From: an uncultured Acholeplasmatales bacterium
Lineage (GTDB): Bacteria > Bacillota_I > Bacilli_A > Acholeplasmatales > Anaeroplasmataceae
Direction: 5' to 3'
Length of the DNA stretch: 42,439 nucleotides
Assembly (NCBI GenBank): GCA_905236105.1
Contig: CAJOOI010000018.1
Location: forward strand, 1-42,439
The notes beneath the pieces were generated by a model. The model was not told where the DNA came from and did no database searches. It saw only the letters and a list, made by a program, of their open reading frames with translations. Position numbers and translations under genes: made by a program. Shown piece after piece: positions 17,571 through 26,373 of the stretch; position 1 is the first letter of the stretch, and each line of letters starts with the position of its first letter.

Positions 17571-18476
17571 TTATTTGAATGCTTCAGATTGAGCTTTAAC
17601 TTCTGCTGCGAAGTCTGCTTCAACTTTTTCGATTCCTTCGCCTACTTCAAGACGTACGAAATTAGCAACTGAACATTTGTTTGAGCTTAGATAAACTTCA
17701 ACAGTTTGATCAGGATTCTTAACAAATTCTTGTGATAGCAAGCAAATTTCTTTTAAATTCTTTTCAAGTCTACCTGGTACGATACGTGTTCTAATTACTT
17801 CTTCAGGCTTTGGTTTAGCAGAATCTTTATTTTCATTTAATGCTGTAGCTAAAATGATTTCTTCTTCTGATTTAATAACTTCAGCAGGAATATCAGATTT
17901 AGCAACATATCTTGGGTTTAAAGCTGCAACGTGCATAGCAACATCTTTTGCTACTGTTTCGTTATTGCCATTTAATAATGTAACAACTACAATTTTACCA
18001 CCCATATGTTTGTATGAACCAAAGATTTGGTCATCAGTTTTATTTAATACTGTAACTCTACGTAAAGAGATCTTTTCACCGATTACGCCAGAAGCTTCAA
18101 GAATAACAGTTTCAAGAGTTTTGTCTCCAACCATAACTTTTAATGCTTCTTCATCGTTAGTTGCATTTGAATTAACTAAAGCTTCACCAACTCTTTTTAA
18201 TAAGTCAGTAAATTTTGCGTTTTGAGCTACGAAATCTGTTTGGCTGTTAAGTTCAAATAATACAGCTTTATTGCCTTTAACTTCAAATGAGCAAAGACCT
18301 TCGGCAGCAACAGCGCTAGCTTTTTTAGCAGCTTTTGCTATACCTCTTTCTCTTAGCCATACTACGGCTTTTTCCATATCGCCATCACATTCATTTAATG
18401 CTTTTTTACAATCAAGCATACCAGCTTCTGTAGCTTCACGTAATTCTTTAATCATTGCTGCAGTAATGTTTGCCAT
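17571..18476 (-). CDS. tsf: Translation elongation factor Ts
   Basis: EF-Ts is the nucleotide exchange factor for EF-Tu. The 301-residue protein starts with the UBA-like domain ITAAMIKELREATEAGMLDCKKALNECDGD and continues with LFELNSQTDFVAQN and MHVAALNPRYVAKSDIP, both hallmark EF-Ts segments. TAGGAG precedes the ATG. It lies 22 bases after rpsB in the usual rpsB-tsf order and is followed at once by a hairpin terminator. Confidence 0.97.
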   Translation of the reverse strand: MANITAAMIKELREATEAGMLDCKKALNECDGDMEKAVVWLRERGIAKAAKKASAVAAEGLCSFEVKGNKAVLFELNSQTDFVAQNAKFTDLLKRVGEALVNSNATNDEEALKVMVGDKTLETVILEASGVIGEKISLRRVTVLNKTDDQIFGSYKHMGGKIVVVTLLNGNNETVAKDVAMHVAALNPRYVAKSDIPAEVIKSEEEIILATALNENKDSAKPKPEEVIRTRIVPGRLEKNLKEICLLSQEFVKNPDQTVEVYLSSNKCSVANFVRLEVGEGIEKVEADFAAEVKAQSEAFK

Positions 18477-18498
18477 AATATTTATCTCCTAATTATAA

Positions 18499-19377
18499 TT
18501 ATTCTGCTTTAGCATCAGTTTTTGGTGCTTCTTCAGCTTTTACTTCTTTTTTAGCAGGTTTTTTTGCTTTAGGTTTAGCTTCTGTTTTTGCTTCATTACC
18601 TAATTTAGCGATTGGTTCAACTTTTTCATCTCTAGAAATTTCTTCACCTAAGTCAACACTTTCTTGAGAATCATCAAATTTTTCAACTACGCCACCATTA
18701 GCTTCAATTACAGCATTAGCCATAACCCAAGTAACTAGTTTAACGGCACGGATAGCATCATCGTTTGCTGGGATTACATAATCAACATCATCAGGATCAC
18801 AGTTAGTATCAACGATACCAAATACAGGAATACCTAATTTTCTTGCTTCTAGAATAGCATTTCTTTCTTTTCTAGGATCAACGATGAATAATGCATCAGG
18901 AAGTTTTTTCATATCCTTAATTCCTGATAAGAATTTTTCTAATTTGTCTCTTTCTGCTCTTAATTTAATAACTTCTTTTTTAGGAAGCTTTTCAAATTCG
19001 CCAGTTTCTTCCATTTTATCTAAATCTTGAAGTTTTTTGATTCTCTTTCTAATTGTTTTGAAGTTAGTAAGAGTACCACCTAACCATCTTTGATTTACAT
19101 AGAATTGACCACTTCTATTGGCTTCTTCCTTAACAGCTTCTTGAGCTTGTTTTTTAGTACCTACGAATAAAACTTTGCCATCGTTTTTAGCTATTTCTAA
19201 TAAAGCATAATAAGCTTTTTCGATTTCGGCTGCAGTTTTTTCTAGGTCGATGATGTAAATACCATTTCTGGCTGTATAAATATATCTAGCCATCTTTGGA
19301 TTCCATCTGCGAGTCGCATGTCCAAAATGAACACCTGACTCAAGTAATTGTTTCATAGAAACTACTGATTCAGACAT
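18499..19377 (-). CDS. rpsB: 30S ribosomal protein S2 with charged C-terminal tail
   Basis: The S2 signatures are clear: [22 protein letters not shown] near the start, [17 protein letters not shown], and [31 protein letters not shown]. The body ends near residue 235. A tail of roughly 50 residues follows, finishing in a Lys/Ala/Glu-rich stretch ([18 protein letters not shown]), so the protein is 292 residues against about 230-260 in most bacteria. It is transcribed from the promoter at 19499-19527 through a leader of about 115 bases; GGAGG lies 10 bases before the ATG. Confidence 0.97.
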   Translation of the reverse strand: MSESVVSMKQLLESGVHFGHATRRWNPKMARYIYTARNGIYIIDLEKTAAEIEKAYYALLEIAKNDGKVLFVGTKKQAQEAVKEEANRSGQFYVNQRWLGGTLTNFKTIRKRIKKLQDLDKMEETGEFEKLPKKEVIKLRAERDKLEKFLSGIKDMKKLPDALFIVDPRKERNAILEARKLGIPVFGIVDTNCDPDDVDYVIPANDDAIRAVKLVTWVMANAVIEANGGVVEKFDDSQESVDLGEEISRDEKVEPIAKLGNEAKTEAKPKAKKPAKKEVKAEEAPKTDAKAE

Positions 19378-19492
19378 TTTTAATTTTCCTCCATTTTATT
19401 TTTGTTATGTCCTCTGCCATCTTCATCATACGCCTCCATCAATTTTACTCGCACACGACGGCGCACTCCAATGACATGTGTATTTTGTGCCA
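19378..19492 (-). promoter_or_regulatory. rpsB 5' leader (possible autoregulatory RNA)
   Basis: About 115 bases of transcribed, relatively GC-rich leader lie between the promoter and rpsB. It contains a locally GC-dense patch (GCGCCGTCGTGTGC on the minus strand) that can form a short stem. Long leaders of ribosomal protein operons are often binding sites for the encoded protein. I recognise no named motif, so function is an inference from position and base composition. Confidence 0.4.
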
Positions 19493-19498
19493 TTTGAA

Positions 19499-19527
19499 AT
19501 AATATCATAGTTTTTAAATAAAAGCAA
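19499..19527 (-). promoter_or_regulatory. rpsB operon promoter
   Basis: On the minus strand, -35 TTGCTT (19522-19527) and -10 TATTAT (19499-19504) are separated by 17 bases. This is a good vegetative sigma-A type promoter just upstream of the rpsB leader and downstream of the Hsp20 terminator. Confidence 0.8.
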
Positions 19528-19563
19528 GAAAAATATTACATATTATTAATATGTATATTTTAA

Positions 19564-19605
19564 CAAAAAAAGAAGCATTTGCTAAAATTGATTAACAAAT
19601 GCTTC
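19564..19605 (-). terminator. Intrinsic terminator after hsp20 operon
   Basis: The perfect 10-bp stem GAAGCATTTG/CAAATGCTTC (19572-19581 with 19596-19605) closes a 14-base loop. On the minus strand it is followed by seven T (complement of 19565-19571). It ends the hsp20 transcript before the rpsB promoter. Confidence 0.88.
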
Positions 19606-19616
19606 ATATAAGGGGG

Positions 19617-19994
19617 TTATTCTATTGCAATAAGCTTTTTAGTATTATGCTCTGTAAGCTTTTTGATGACAATTGTAAGAATTCCATCTTCATATTTAGC
19701 TCTTACATTATTTTCATCCATGTTGTCTAAATAAAATGTTCTTTCAATTGATTTGAAACTTCTTTCTTTAATTAAATATTTTTTATCATCATTTTGAGCT
19801 TTCTTAGTTGCTTTAATTGCTAAAACATCATCGTTGATTTCAATTTTGATATCTTCTTTTCTCATACCAGCAACTTCAAATGTTACAACATAATTGTCTT
19901 TGTTTTCGATTATGTCAGTTTTTCCGTCATTACTAAATAAGTTATTGAATTCTTTTGTACAGTTATAATATGGATTTTCTCTTAAATAAAACAT
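19617..19994 (-). CDS. Hsp20/alpha-crystallin small heat-shock protein (second copy)
   Basis: This 125-residue ATP-independent holdase has the alpha-crystallin domain from about residue 30: NKDNYVVTFEVAGMRKEDIKIEINDDVLAIKA, and the closing signature RAKYEDGILTIVI. The C-terminal I-x-I tail motif is reduced to KKLIAIE. It lies 19 bases after the other Hsp20 gene and shares its promoter. GAAAGGAAG precedes the ATG. The two proteins differ clearly, so they may form hetero-oligomers or have distinct clients. Confidence 0.93.
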   Translation of the reverse strand: MFYLRENPYYNCTKEFNNLFSNDGKTDIIENKDNYVVTFEVAGMRKEDIKIEINDDVLAIKATKKAQNDDKKYLIKERSFKSIERTFYLDNMDENNVRAKYEDGILTIVIKKLTEHNTKKLIAIE

Positions 19995-20013
19995 AAATCA
20001 TTACTTCCTTTCA

Positions 20014-20400
20014 TTATTCAATTGTGATGCTCTTTTTAGTTTTATCTTGTTCTTTAACTGTAAGATTAACTATTAATAGACCATTTTCATATTTTGCAGA
20101 TAAGCTTTCTTCATTTATATCGCCAAAATTTATTTCACGTCTCATTTTTGAATTAGTACGCTCTTTTAATAAATATTTGATATTTTCGTTTTCTTTATTT
20201 TCTTTTCTTTCTGCAGTAATTGTTAAAGTTCCCTTTTCAAATTCTATATTAAAATCTTCTTTAGAAAAACCAGGTATTTCAGCAACTACTTTATATCCTT
20301 CCTTCGTCTTAGTTACATCAAGAGGGAAACTTTTATTTTCTTGTGCCTCTGCAAATATATTTGTTAAATCTTCTAAAAAATCATAAAATTGTGTTCTCAT
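20014..20400 (-). CDS. Hsp20/alpha-crystallin small heat-shock protein (first copy)
   Basis: The 128-residue form starting MRTQFYDFLEDLTNIF is preferred because AGAAAGGATGA sits before the ATG at 20400; a GTG at 20424 would add eight residues (MPTRKDDI) and cover that site. The alpha-crystallin domain includes GYKVVAEIPGFSKEDFNIEFEKGTLTI and LSAKYENGLLIVNL, and the C-terminal ITIE is an I-x-I-type anchor. The promoter and two CIRCE-type repeats immediately upstream point to HrcA-controlled heat-shock expression. Confidence 0.94.
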   Translation of the reverse strand: MRTQFYDFLEDLTNIFAEAQENKSFPLDVTKTKEGYKVVAEIPGFSKEDFNIEFEKGTLTITAERKENKENENIKYLLKERTNSKMRREINFGDINEESLSAKYENGLLIVNLTVKEQDKTKKSITIE

Positions 20401-20417
20401 AATATCATCCTTTCTTG

Positions 20418-20444
20418 TTGGCACTCTTACTACTCCTCTGCCAA
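20418..20444 (-). promoter_or_regulatory. Second, degenerate CIRCE-like operator
   Basis: The plus strand reads TTGGCACTC, 9 bases, CTCTGCCAA. The 9-9-9 spacing is exactly that of CIRCE, and the GAGTGCCAA half (minus strand) is close to the consensus GAGTGCTAA; the other half matches only in its outer six bases. It lies just after the predicted transcription start of the hsp20 operon. Confidence 0.6.
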
Positions 20445-20453
20445 TCTACCTAT

Positions 20454-20481
20454 ATTATATCACTATTTTTGGCACTGTCAA
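20454..20481 (-). promoter_or_regulatory. hsp20 operon promoter
   Basis: On the minus strand, a perfect -35 TTGACA (20476-20481) and perfect -10 TATAAT (20454-20459) are separated by 16 bases. The -35 lies inside the CIRCE operator, so repressor binding would block RNA polymerase directly. Confidence 0.9.
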
Positions 20482-20495
20482 TACTAAAGTGCTAA
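20469..20495 (-). promoter_or_regulatory. CIRCE operator (HrcA binding site)
   Basis: The plus strand reads TTGGCACTG, 9 bases, AAGTGCTAA. The CIRCE consensus is TTAGCACTC-N9-GAGTGCTAA, so 15 of 18 arm positions agree and the spacing is exact. It overlaps the -35 of the hsp20 promoter. HrcA itself is not encoded in this window. Confidence 0.88.
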
Positions 20496-20520
20496 TTTTT
20501 TAAAAATTTTTTTTGAACAA

Positions 20521-20550
20521 TAAAAAAAGCCTTATTTTGTGGATAAGACT
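20521..20550 (-). terminator. Intrinsic terminator after glpK
   Basis: The 8-bp stem AGCCTTAT/ATAAGACT (20528-20535 with 20543-20550, one G-U pair in RNA) is followed on the minus strand by seven T (20521-20527). It ends the glycerol operon 18 bases after the glpK stop and before the hsp20 operators. Confidence 0.82.
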
Positions 20551-20567
20551 TTTTAGAGAACCATATA

Positions 20568-22061
20568 TTAATGAATCATAGATAATTTAACTGCTTTGTG
20601 CCAACCATCTAGTTTCTCGCATCTTTCTTCATTTTTCATTGTTGGTTCAAAAATACGTTCAATTTCTTTATTTGATTTGATTTCTTGAATATCTTTCCAA
20701 TATTTTATTTTTAAACCTGCAAGATATGCTGCACCTAATGCAGTAACCTCAATAACTTTTGGCCTTTTTACTTCAGCTTTTAAAATATCTGCTTCAAACT
20801 GCATTAAGAAATTATTTTTTGATGCACCACCATCAACACATAATGTTTTTATATCAATACCTAAATCATTTTCCATAGCTTTTAGGACATCATATACTTG
20901 ATAACATACACCTTCCATGGTTGCTCTAATGATATGCTCTTTAGATGTTCCTCTTGTAATACCTACAATTATTCCACGTGCTTCTGCATCCCAATGTGGA
21001 GCACCAAGCCCTGTGAATGCTGGTACTACATAAACTCCATCTGTATCTTTTATTTTGTTTGAATATTCTTCTGTTTCATCCAAATCTCTAATAAGACGCA
21101 TTTCATCTTTTAACCATTTTATTGCTGCACCACCAATAAATACAGAACCTTCTAAAACATATGAAGGCTTTTCTCCTTCAAGGGATGCTGCTAATGTAGT
21201 AATTAAGCCATGTTTACTTCTTATTATTTTATTACCAGTATTCATCAGCATAAAACAGCCTGTACCAAATGTGTTTTTAATGTCGCCTTTTTCAATACAT
21301 AATTGACCAAATAAGGCTCCTTGCTGATCTCCAACTATACCTGTGATTGGGATTGATGCACCAACAGAATCAACTGTAGTATGACCGAATAGATGGCTTG
21401 ATGGTGCTACATCAGGCAATATTGATTTTGGAATATTAAATAATTTCAATAATTCATCATCCCATTTTAAAGTATGAATATTAAATAAAAGTGTACGAGA
21501 AGCATTAGTATAATCTGTTTTAAATGATTTACCACCAGTTAAATGCCATAGTAAGAATGTATCAACTGTACCAAATAATAATTCATTTTTATTTGCAAGC
21601 TCTCTTGCTTCTTTTACATTATCTAAAATCCATTTTATTTTTGTAGCACAGAAATATGAATCTAATCTTAAACCAGTTTTTTGATAAATCAATTCATCAA
21701 GTGATTTATCTTCTAATAATTTTTTACAATATTCATCAGTTCTTCTACATTGCCATACAATGGCATTATAAACAGGCTTGCCAGTTTTTTTATCCCATAA
21801 TATTGTTGTCTCTCTTTGGTTTGTTATACCAATTGCGGCAATATCTTTAATTGATATGCCACTGCGGATTATTGCAGAATGTAGGGAAGCCATTTCTGAT
21901 GATAATATTTCTTTAGGATCGTGTTCGACCCAACCTGGCTTCGGATATATTTGATTGAATTCTTCTTGTGCTAAGCCTACTATTTCACCTTTATGATTAA
22001 AAACTATGGCACGAGAAGATGTAGTACCTTGATCTAATGATAATATATATTTTTCTTTCAT
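20568..22061 (-). CDS. glpK: Glycerol kinase
   Basis: GlpK phosphorylates glycerol to sn-glycerol 3-phosphate with ATP. The 497-residue protein has family length and textbook motifs: [21 protein letters not shown] at the start, [57 protein letters not shown] and the FGGY signature near [17 protein letters not shown]. It is the last gene of a run whose preceding members oxidise the product, so the two activities are linked in one transcript. Confidence 0.98.
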   Translation of the reverse strand: MKEKYILSLDQGTTSSRAIVFNHKGEIVGLAQEEFNQIYPKPGWVEHDPKEILSSEMASLHSAIIRSGISIKDIAAIGITNQRETTILWDKKTGKPVYNAIVWQCRRTDEYCKKLLEDKSLDELIYQKTGLRLDSYFCATKIKWILDNVKEARELANKNELLFGTVDTFLLWHLTGGKSFKTDYTNASRTLLFNIHTLKWDDELLKLFNIPKSILPDVAPSSHLFGHTTVDSVGASIPITGIVGDQQGALFGQLCIEKGDIKNTFGTGCFMLMNTGNKIIRSKHGLITTLAASLEGEKPSYVLEGSVFIGGAAIKWLKDEMRLIRDLDETEEYSNKIKDTDGVYVVPAFTGLGAPHWDAEARGIIVGITRGTSKEHIIRATMEGVCYQVYDVLKAMENDLGIDIKTLCVDGGASKNNFLMQFEADILKAEVKRPKVIEVTALGAAYLAGLKIKYWKDIQEIKSNKEIERIFEPTMKNEERCEKLDGWHKAVKLSMIH

Positions 22062-22073
22062 ATAAACACCAAA

Positions 22074-22424
22074 TTATAAAATATTTTTTGTTGCTACAAC
22101 ATCTACACCTGTATTTAATATATTTTTAACTACAACATCTCCAATATATATAGGTTTATTTACAGTTACATTTTTTAAGACTTCTAATGCTTTAAATATT
22201 AATTCTTTAGGTATAGCTTCTTTTGTTTTAACTGATAATATCAAATCACTATTTTTAATTTTTACAACAGATGTAACCATCCTTTTTGGATGAAGAATTT
22301 CATTTATACCATAAGTTTCTCCTCTTTTACATGTGTTGCCAGTTACTTTAATATTATTTAAATCAGAATCATCTACTTTTAAAAGGCATCCCATAGGACA
22401 ATTAATACAAATAAATTCTTTCAT
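22074..22424 (-). CDS. DUF1667 protein, probable metal/Fe-S partner of the glycerol-3-phosphate oxidoreductase
   Basis: This 116-residue protein carries an N-terminal cysteine cluster C6-x2-C9-x3-C13 (CINCPMGC) plus Cys32 (GNTCKRGE), typical of DUF1667. In anaerobic Firmicutes and fusobacteria, genes of this family stand beside glycerol kinase and two FAD oxidoreductases, as here. The cysteines suggest an iron-sulfur or zinc site, and the conserved neighbourhood suggests electron transfer from glycerol-3-phosphate oxidation. Both points are inference. The start overlaps the upstream oxidoreductase stop by TAATG. Confidence 0.88.
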   Translation of the reverse strand: MKEFICINCPMGCLLKVDDSDLNNIKVTGNTCKRGETYGINEILHPKRMVTSVVKIKNSDLILSVKTKEAIPKELIFKALEVLKNVTVNKPIYIGDVVVKNILNTGVDVVATKNIL

Positions 22425-23677
22425 TATTGAATCCTCACTAATATATTATTTGCTGATTTTAGTTTTTTAACTTCATCTTCTTTTAAATCAATTGATTGCA
22501 TCTCACCTGGAGTAAGTACTCTTTTCTTTTTAGAAATAAAAACCTCGCCATCAACTAAAACCTCAAGCTTAACATCCTTATAAACATTACCTACTCTAAG
22601 TTTTAAAGAAATAGATGTATAATCTTCATTTTTTAATAATAATTCTGGAACTACATATCTAACTTTACCATCAGTTTTTATTTCTATTTTTTCACAATTT
22701 GTAACATTTTCTTTATTGATAAAATTAGCTGCAGCCTCACCTGCTTTTTTAGCTTCAAGAGAAACAAAATCTACTAAATCATGAACATGCAATACATTGC
22801 CACATTCAAAAATACCTTCAACTGATGTCATATATGAATCATCAACAAGTGCACCTCTTGTTATATTAGACATAGAAACATTTGCGCCTCTTGCAAGTTC
22901 ATTTTCAGGTATTAGTCCAACTGATAACAACAATGTATCACATTTGATTTCAAAAGAGGTATCTAGTTTTGGATTTAGTTTTTCATCTACTTGGGCAACT
23001 ATTACACTTTCTACTCTATCTTTTCCTTTTATTTCAACAATTGTATGTGAAAAATAAAGCGGAATATTAAAATCATTTAAGCATTGTACAATATTACGAT
23101 TTAATCCTGAAGAATATGGCATTAATTCTATTACTGCTTTAACTTTAGCACCTTCAAAAGTCATTCGCCTTGCCATAATTAAACCAATATCACCAGAACC
23201 TAAAATAACTATTTCTTTTCCGGGCATATAGCCATCAATATTTACAAGCTTCTGAGCTGTACCAGCACTATATATACCAGCACATCTTGCCCCAGCAATA
23301 TTTATAGCTCCACGAGGACGTTCTCTACAGCCACAAGCAAGTATTATAGCTTTAGCTTTAATTTCTAATAATTCGCCTTCTTTTAAAGCTTTAATTGTTT
23401 TATCATTTGATATATTAATTACTGTTGTATTTAAAGAATATTTAATATTTCTTTTTTCTACTTCATCAATGAATCTTTGAGCATATTCAGGACCAGTTAA
23501 TTCTTCATTGAATGTATGTAGGCCAAAACCATTATGAATACATTGATTTAAAATACCACCAAGTTTATCTTCTCTTTCTAATATTAATATATCTTTTTGG
23601 CCTTTATCATAAGCCCCGATTGCGGCTGCAAGTCCTGCTGGACCACCACCGATTATTACTAAATTAATATTTTTCAT
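22424..23677 (-). CDS. FAD/NAD(P)-dependent oxidoreductase of the glycerol-3-phosphate module
   Basis: This is a pyridine nucleotide-disulfide-oxidoreductase-type flavoprotein. The N-terminal FAD motif is VIIGGGPAGLAAAIGAYD, the second nucleotide motif is IVILGSGDIGLIMARRM, and a VEGIFECGNVLHVHDLVD segment carries the late FAD contact. ACGCRERPRGA follows the first dinucleotide domain. It likely passes electrons between the [2Fe-2S] dehydrogenase upstream and NAD(P), a role inferred from context. I chose the ATG at 23677 because AGGTG lies six bases upstream; a GTG at 23686 would add three residues. The first gene in this set ends 23 bases before this start. Confidence 0.9.
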   Translation of the reverse strand: MKNINLVIIGGGPAGLAAAIGAYDKGQKDILILEREDKLGGILNQCIHNGFGLHTFNEELTGPEYAQRFIDEVEKRNIKYSLNTTVINISNDKTIKALKEGELLEIKAKAIILACGCRERPRGAINIAGARCAGIYSAGTAQKLVNIDGYMPGKEIVILGSGDIGLIMARRMTFEGAKVKAVIELMPYSSGLNRNIVQCLNDFNIPLYFSHTIVEIKGKDRVESVIVAQVDEKLNPKLDTSFEIKCDTLLLSVGLIPENELARGANVSMSNITRGALVDDSYMTSVEGIFECGNVLHVHDLVDFVSLEAKKAGEAAANFINKENVTNCEKIEIKTDGKVRYVVPELLLKNEDYTSISLKLRVGNVYKDVKLEVLVDGEVFISKKKRVLTPGEMQSIDLKEDEVKKLKSANNILVRIQ

Positions 23678-23700
23678 CTTGTTCACCTATATTTAAAGAA

Positions 23701-25140
23701 TTATTTGTTTTCTTTTATTTCACTAACGATTAATCTAGAATTATGACCTGATTTAGATATTTGTTTTATATCTATTTTTAATTCTTCAGCTAATATTGCC
23801 ATAATTTTTGGCGTACAGAAGCCCATCTGGCATCTACCCATTCCTGCTCTAGTTCTTCTTTTCACACCATCTAAATCACGAGCACCAGGTTTTCTTCTTA
23901 TAGCTTGTCTTATTTCTGCTTCACTTACTACTTCACACCTACAGATAATATGACCATATTCTTCATTTTTACTTAATTCTAGTCTTAATTCATCATCACT
24001 CATAGATGAAACGCGCTTTATAGCTTTTCTTGTTGGAATGAAATTTTCATTTTTTTCTAATGAAAGATATTTAGAAACTTCATCTGAAGTATATTCTGCA
24101 ATTGCAGGAGATGATGCAAGGCCAGGAGATTCAATTCCAATTAAATTGAATAATCCATCAACATCTTTTGACCATTCAATTGTAAAATCATTTTTATCTT
24201 CATGTGCTCTAAGCCCAGAAAATTGAGTAATAATTCCACCTCTTGGTAGGCTATTTACAGATAAATTTCCTTTTTCCCATACATCTTTTAATCCAAGATA
24301 GGATGTTGATACATCATCTTTATCATTTATATCTAATGCTGTAGGACCTACTAATATGTTGCCATGGCATGTTTTTGTTACTAAAATACCTTTACCCATT
24401 TTAGTAGGTAGTTGAAATAATGTTTTAGAAGTAATAGATTCAAATTCTCTATCTAATAATACATATTCTCCTTTTCTTGGAGTAATATGATATTTTTCAT
24501 TTGAAATCATATTATTAATTTCATCTGAATATAAGCCTGCAGCATTAATTAATACCTTAGTTTCATATGTGGTATTTTCTGTTTTGATTACAAATAAATT
24601 ATTATTTTTCTTTACATCAATAACTTTTTCATTAAATTTGAAATCAACACCATTTGTTGCGGCATTTTCCGCCATTGCAATACACATTTCATATGGACTA
24701 ACTATACCTGAAGTTTTGGCATATAAACCATGTTTGACATCTTTAGAAACATTTGGCTCAATTCTTCTTATCTCATCTCCAGTTAATATTGTTACATCAC
24801 TAACATTATTTTGTTTTGCTCTTTCTAATAATTCGTTTAAATCTTTTAATCCATCTAAAGAAAAAGATAATACAAAAGCTCCATTTTGTTCATATGGGAA
24901 ATCTAATTCTTTAGCTAAATGGGGATACATCTTAGCTCCTCTAACATTAAAATATGCTTTTTTTGAACCAACTTTTGCATCAAATCCAGCATGAACAATT
25001 CCTGAATTTGCTTTTGTTGTACCACATGATACGTCATCTTCTTTTTCTAATACTAAGAAATTACCTTTATATTGTGATAAGAATCTAGCAACACTTGAAC
25101 CAATAATGCCAGAACCTACAATAATTACATCATATACCAT
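23701..25140 (-). CDS. FAD-dependent glycerol-3-phosphate dehydrogenase-like protein with C-terminal [2Fe-2S] domain
   Basis: This 479-residue flavoprotein begins with the dinucleotide motif DVIIVGSGIIGSSVARFLSQY of the DAO/GlpA/LhgO family. Its C-terminus is a BFD-like [2Fe-2S] domain with Cys400, Cys402, Cys437 and Cys442 (CRCE...GRCQMGFC), the pattern found in GlpA-type anaerobic dehydrogenases. With glpK in the same run, oxidation of glycerol 3-phosphate to dihydroxyacetone phosphate is the likely reaction. L-2-hydroxyglutarate oxidase relatives share the fold, so the substrate rests partly on context. TAGGAG precedes the ATG. Confidence 0.9.
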   Translation of the reverse strand: MVYDVIIVGSGIIGSSVARFLSQYKGNFLVLEKEDDVSCGTTKANSGIVHAGFDAKVGSKKAYFNVRGAKMYPHLAKELDFPYEQNGAFVLSFSLDGLKDLNELLERAKQNNVSDVTILTGDEIRRIEPNVSKDVKHGLYAKTSGIVSPYEMCIAMAENAATNGVDFKFNEKVIDVKKNNNLFVIKTENTTYETKVLINAAGLYSDEINNMISNEKYHITPRKGEYVLLDREFESITSKTLFQLPTKMGKGILVTKTCHGNILVGPTALDINDKDDVSTSYLGLKDVWEKGNLSVNSLPRGGIITQFSGLRAHEDKNDFTIEWSKDVDGLFNLIGIESPGLASSPAIAEYTSDEVSKYLSLEKNENFIPTRKAIKRVSSMSDDELRLELSKNEEYGHIICRCEVVSEAEIRQAIRRKPGARDLDGVKRRTRAGMGRCQMGFCTPKIMAILAEELKIDIKQISKSGHNSRLIVSEIKENK

Positions 25141-25150
25141 ATTTATTCTC

Positions 25151-26314
25151 CTACTTTACTCTTAATATAATACATTTTAAATATAATTGCTCAACAGATT
25201 CTAATAATGAAGGATGATCAGGAGCTTGAATCCTAAAATCTATTAATTGTACACTTCTTTTAGAATCTTTTACTGCTTCTTTTAACATTTGAAAAAATAG
25301 ATCCACCGTCATATGCTGTGAACAACTAAATGTTAATAAATAACCACCACTTTTGATGATTTTTAAAGCTTGTAGATTGATTTCTTTATAGCCTTTATAT
25401 GCATTTTTTAATGAATCTTTATCTTTGGAAAATGCTGGTGGATCTAAAATTATAACGTCATATTTTCCTTTATTTTTTTCATCTCGTAAATAATCAAATA
25501 CATCAACACAAATTGGTGTAATGTTCGAATAATTATTTAAATTAGCATTAAATAAAATATCTTCACAAGCTTTTTTAGATATATCACAGGCATCTATTTT
25601 TGATGCACCATATTTTGAAGCATGTAATGCAAAGCCACCAACATTTGAAAAAGCATCTAAAACATATTTGTCTTTTGAATAAAATCTTAAAATATCCCTA
25701 TTTAATTTTTGATCCAAGAAATAGCCTGTTTTTTGGCCATCTTTTAAATCTACTTTTAATTTGATGCCATCTTCTTCAATTATTACATTTGTATCGAATT
25801 CGTTATATAAAAAGCCTTTAGTTTCTTCTAAACCTTCTTTAAGCCTTACTGGCATATCACTTCTTTCAAATATACCTTTAGGATTAATTAATTTTACCAA
25901 AATATTTACAATATCTTTTTTTATTAAATCCATTCCCAATGATAAAAATTGAACTGATAAATAATCACCATATTTATCTACTATTAATCCAGGTAGCCCA
26001 TCAGCTTCTGAAAATATTATGCGAGTAGCACTAAAGCCCAAATTTTTTCTATGATCAAGTGCGTATTTGATTTTGGCTTCAAAAAAATTAATATCAATAA
26101 CATCATCTTCATTTAATGATAAAAATCTTACCATTATTTTAGAATTTGAATTAAAAAATCCATAACCTACGAATTGATTTGTTGATGTTAATACTTTACA
26201 AACACTGCCACTTTTTATTTCTCCCTCAAAATGATTTACTTCATTTGAAAAGACCCAAGGAAAGCCTTCAAGCTTCTCTTTTTCTTCGTTTTTGTTTAAA
26301 AATACATTCAGCAT
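25151..26314 (-). CDS. rlmI: RlmI-like 23S rRNA (cytosine-C5)-methyltransferase with PUA domain
   Basis: This 387-residue protein has an N-terminal PUA domain (EGFPWVFSNEVNHFEGEIKSG), a central RlmI-type region (RIIFSEADGLPGLIVDKYGDYLSVQ) and a Rossmann SAM-binding domain with VLDAFSNVGGFALHASKYGA. The catalytic-loop motif is LDPPAFSKDKDSL and the late Cys lies in FSCSQHM. This matches the RlmI/RlmK family, which methylates 23S rRNA; the exact position is not proved. It is 10 bases upstream of the glycerol-3-phosphate dehydrogenase gene, so it probably leads that transcript. Confidence 0.9.
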   Translation of the reverse strand: MLNVFLNKNEEKEKLEGFPWVFSNEVNHFEGEIKSGSVCKVLTSTNQFVGYGFFNSNSKIMVRFLSLNEDDVIDINFFEAKIKYALDHRKNLGFSATRIIFSEADGLPGLIVDKYGDYLSVQFLSLGMDLIKKDIVNILVKLINPKGIFERSDMPVRLKEGLEETKGFLYNEFDTNVIIEEDGIKLKVDLKDGQKTGYFLDQKLNRDILRFYSKDKYVLDAFSNVGGFALHASKYGASKIDACDISKKACEDILFNANLNNYSNITPICVDVFDYLRDEKNKGKYDVIILDPPAFSKDKDSLKNAYKGYKEINLQALKIIKSGGYLLTFSCSQHMTVDLFFQMLKEAVKDSKRSVQLIDFRIQAPDHPSLLESVEQLYLKCIILRVK

Positions 26315-26373
26315 ATCATCACCAAGTTTCTATATAATATGATAACATATTTATGGATAAAAATCATTAAAAG

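Noticed and set aside
17854-18225. 123-codon plus-strand frame opposite tsf
   Set aside because: Opposite a highly conserved gene; composition is that of a mirror frame, with no independent start signals.
19380-19439. A 19-codon open frame ([15 protein letters not shown]...) in the rpsB leader, minus strand
   Set aside because: It has no ribosome site, and its 3' end runs through the GGAGG site of rpsB. More likely part of a structured RNA leader than a peptide.
24569-24994. 141-codon plus-strand frame opposite the glycerol-3-phosphate dehydrogenase-like gene
   Set aside because: Mirror frame of a real gene; no ribosome site and no domain.
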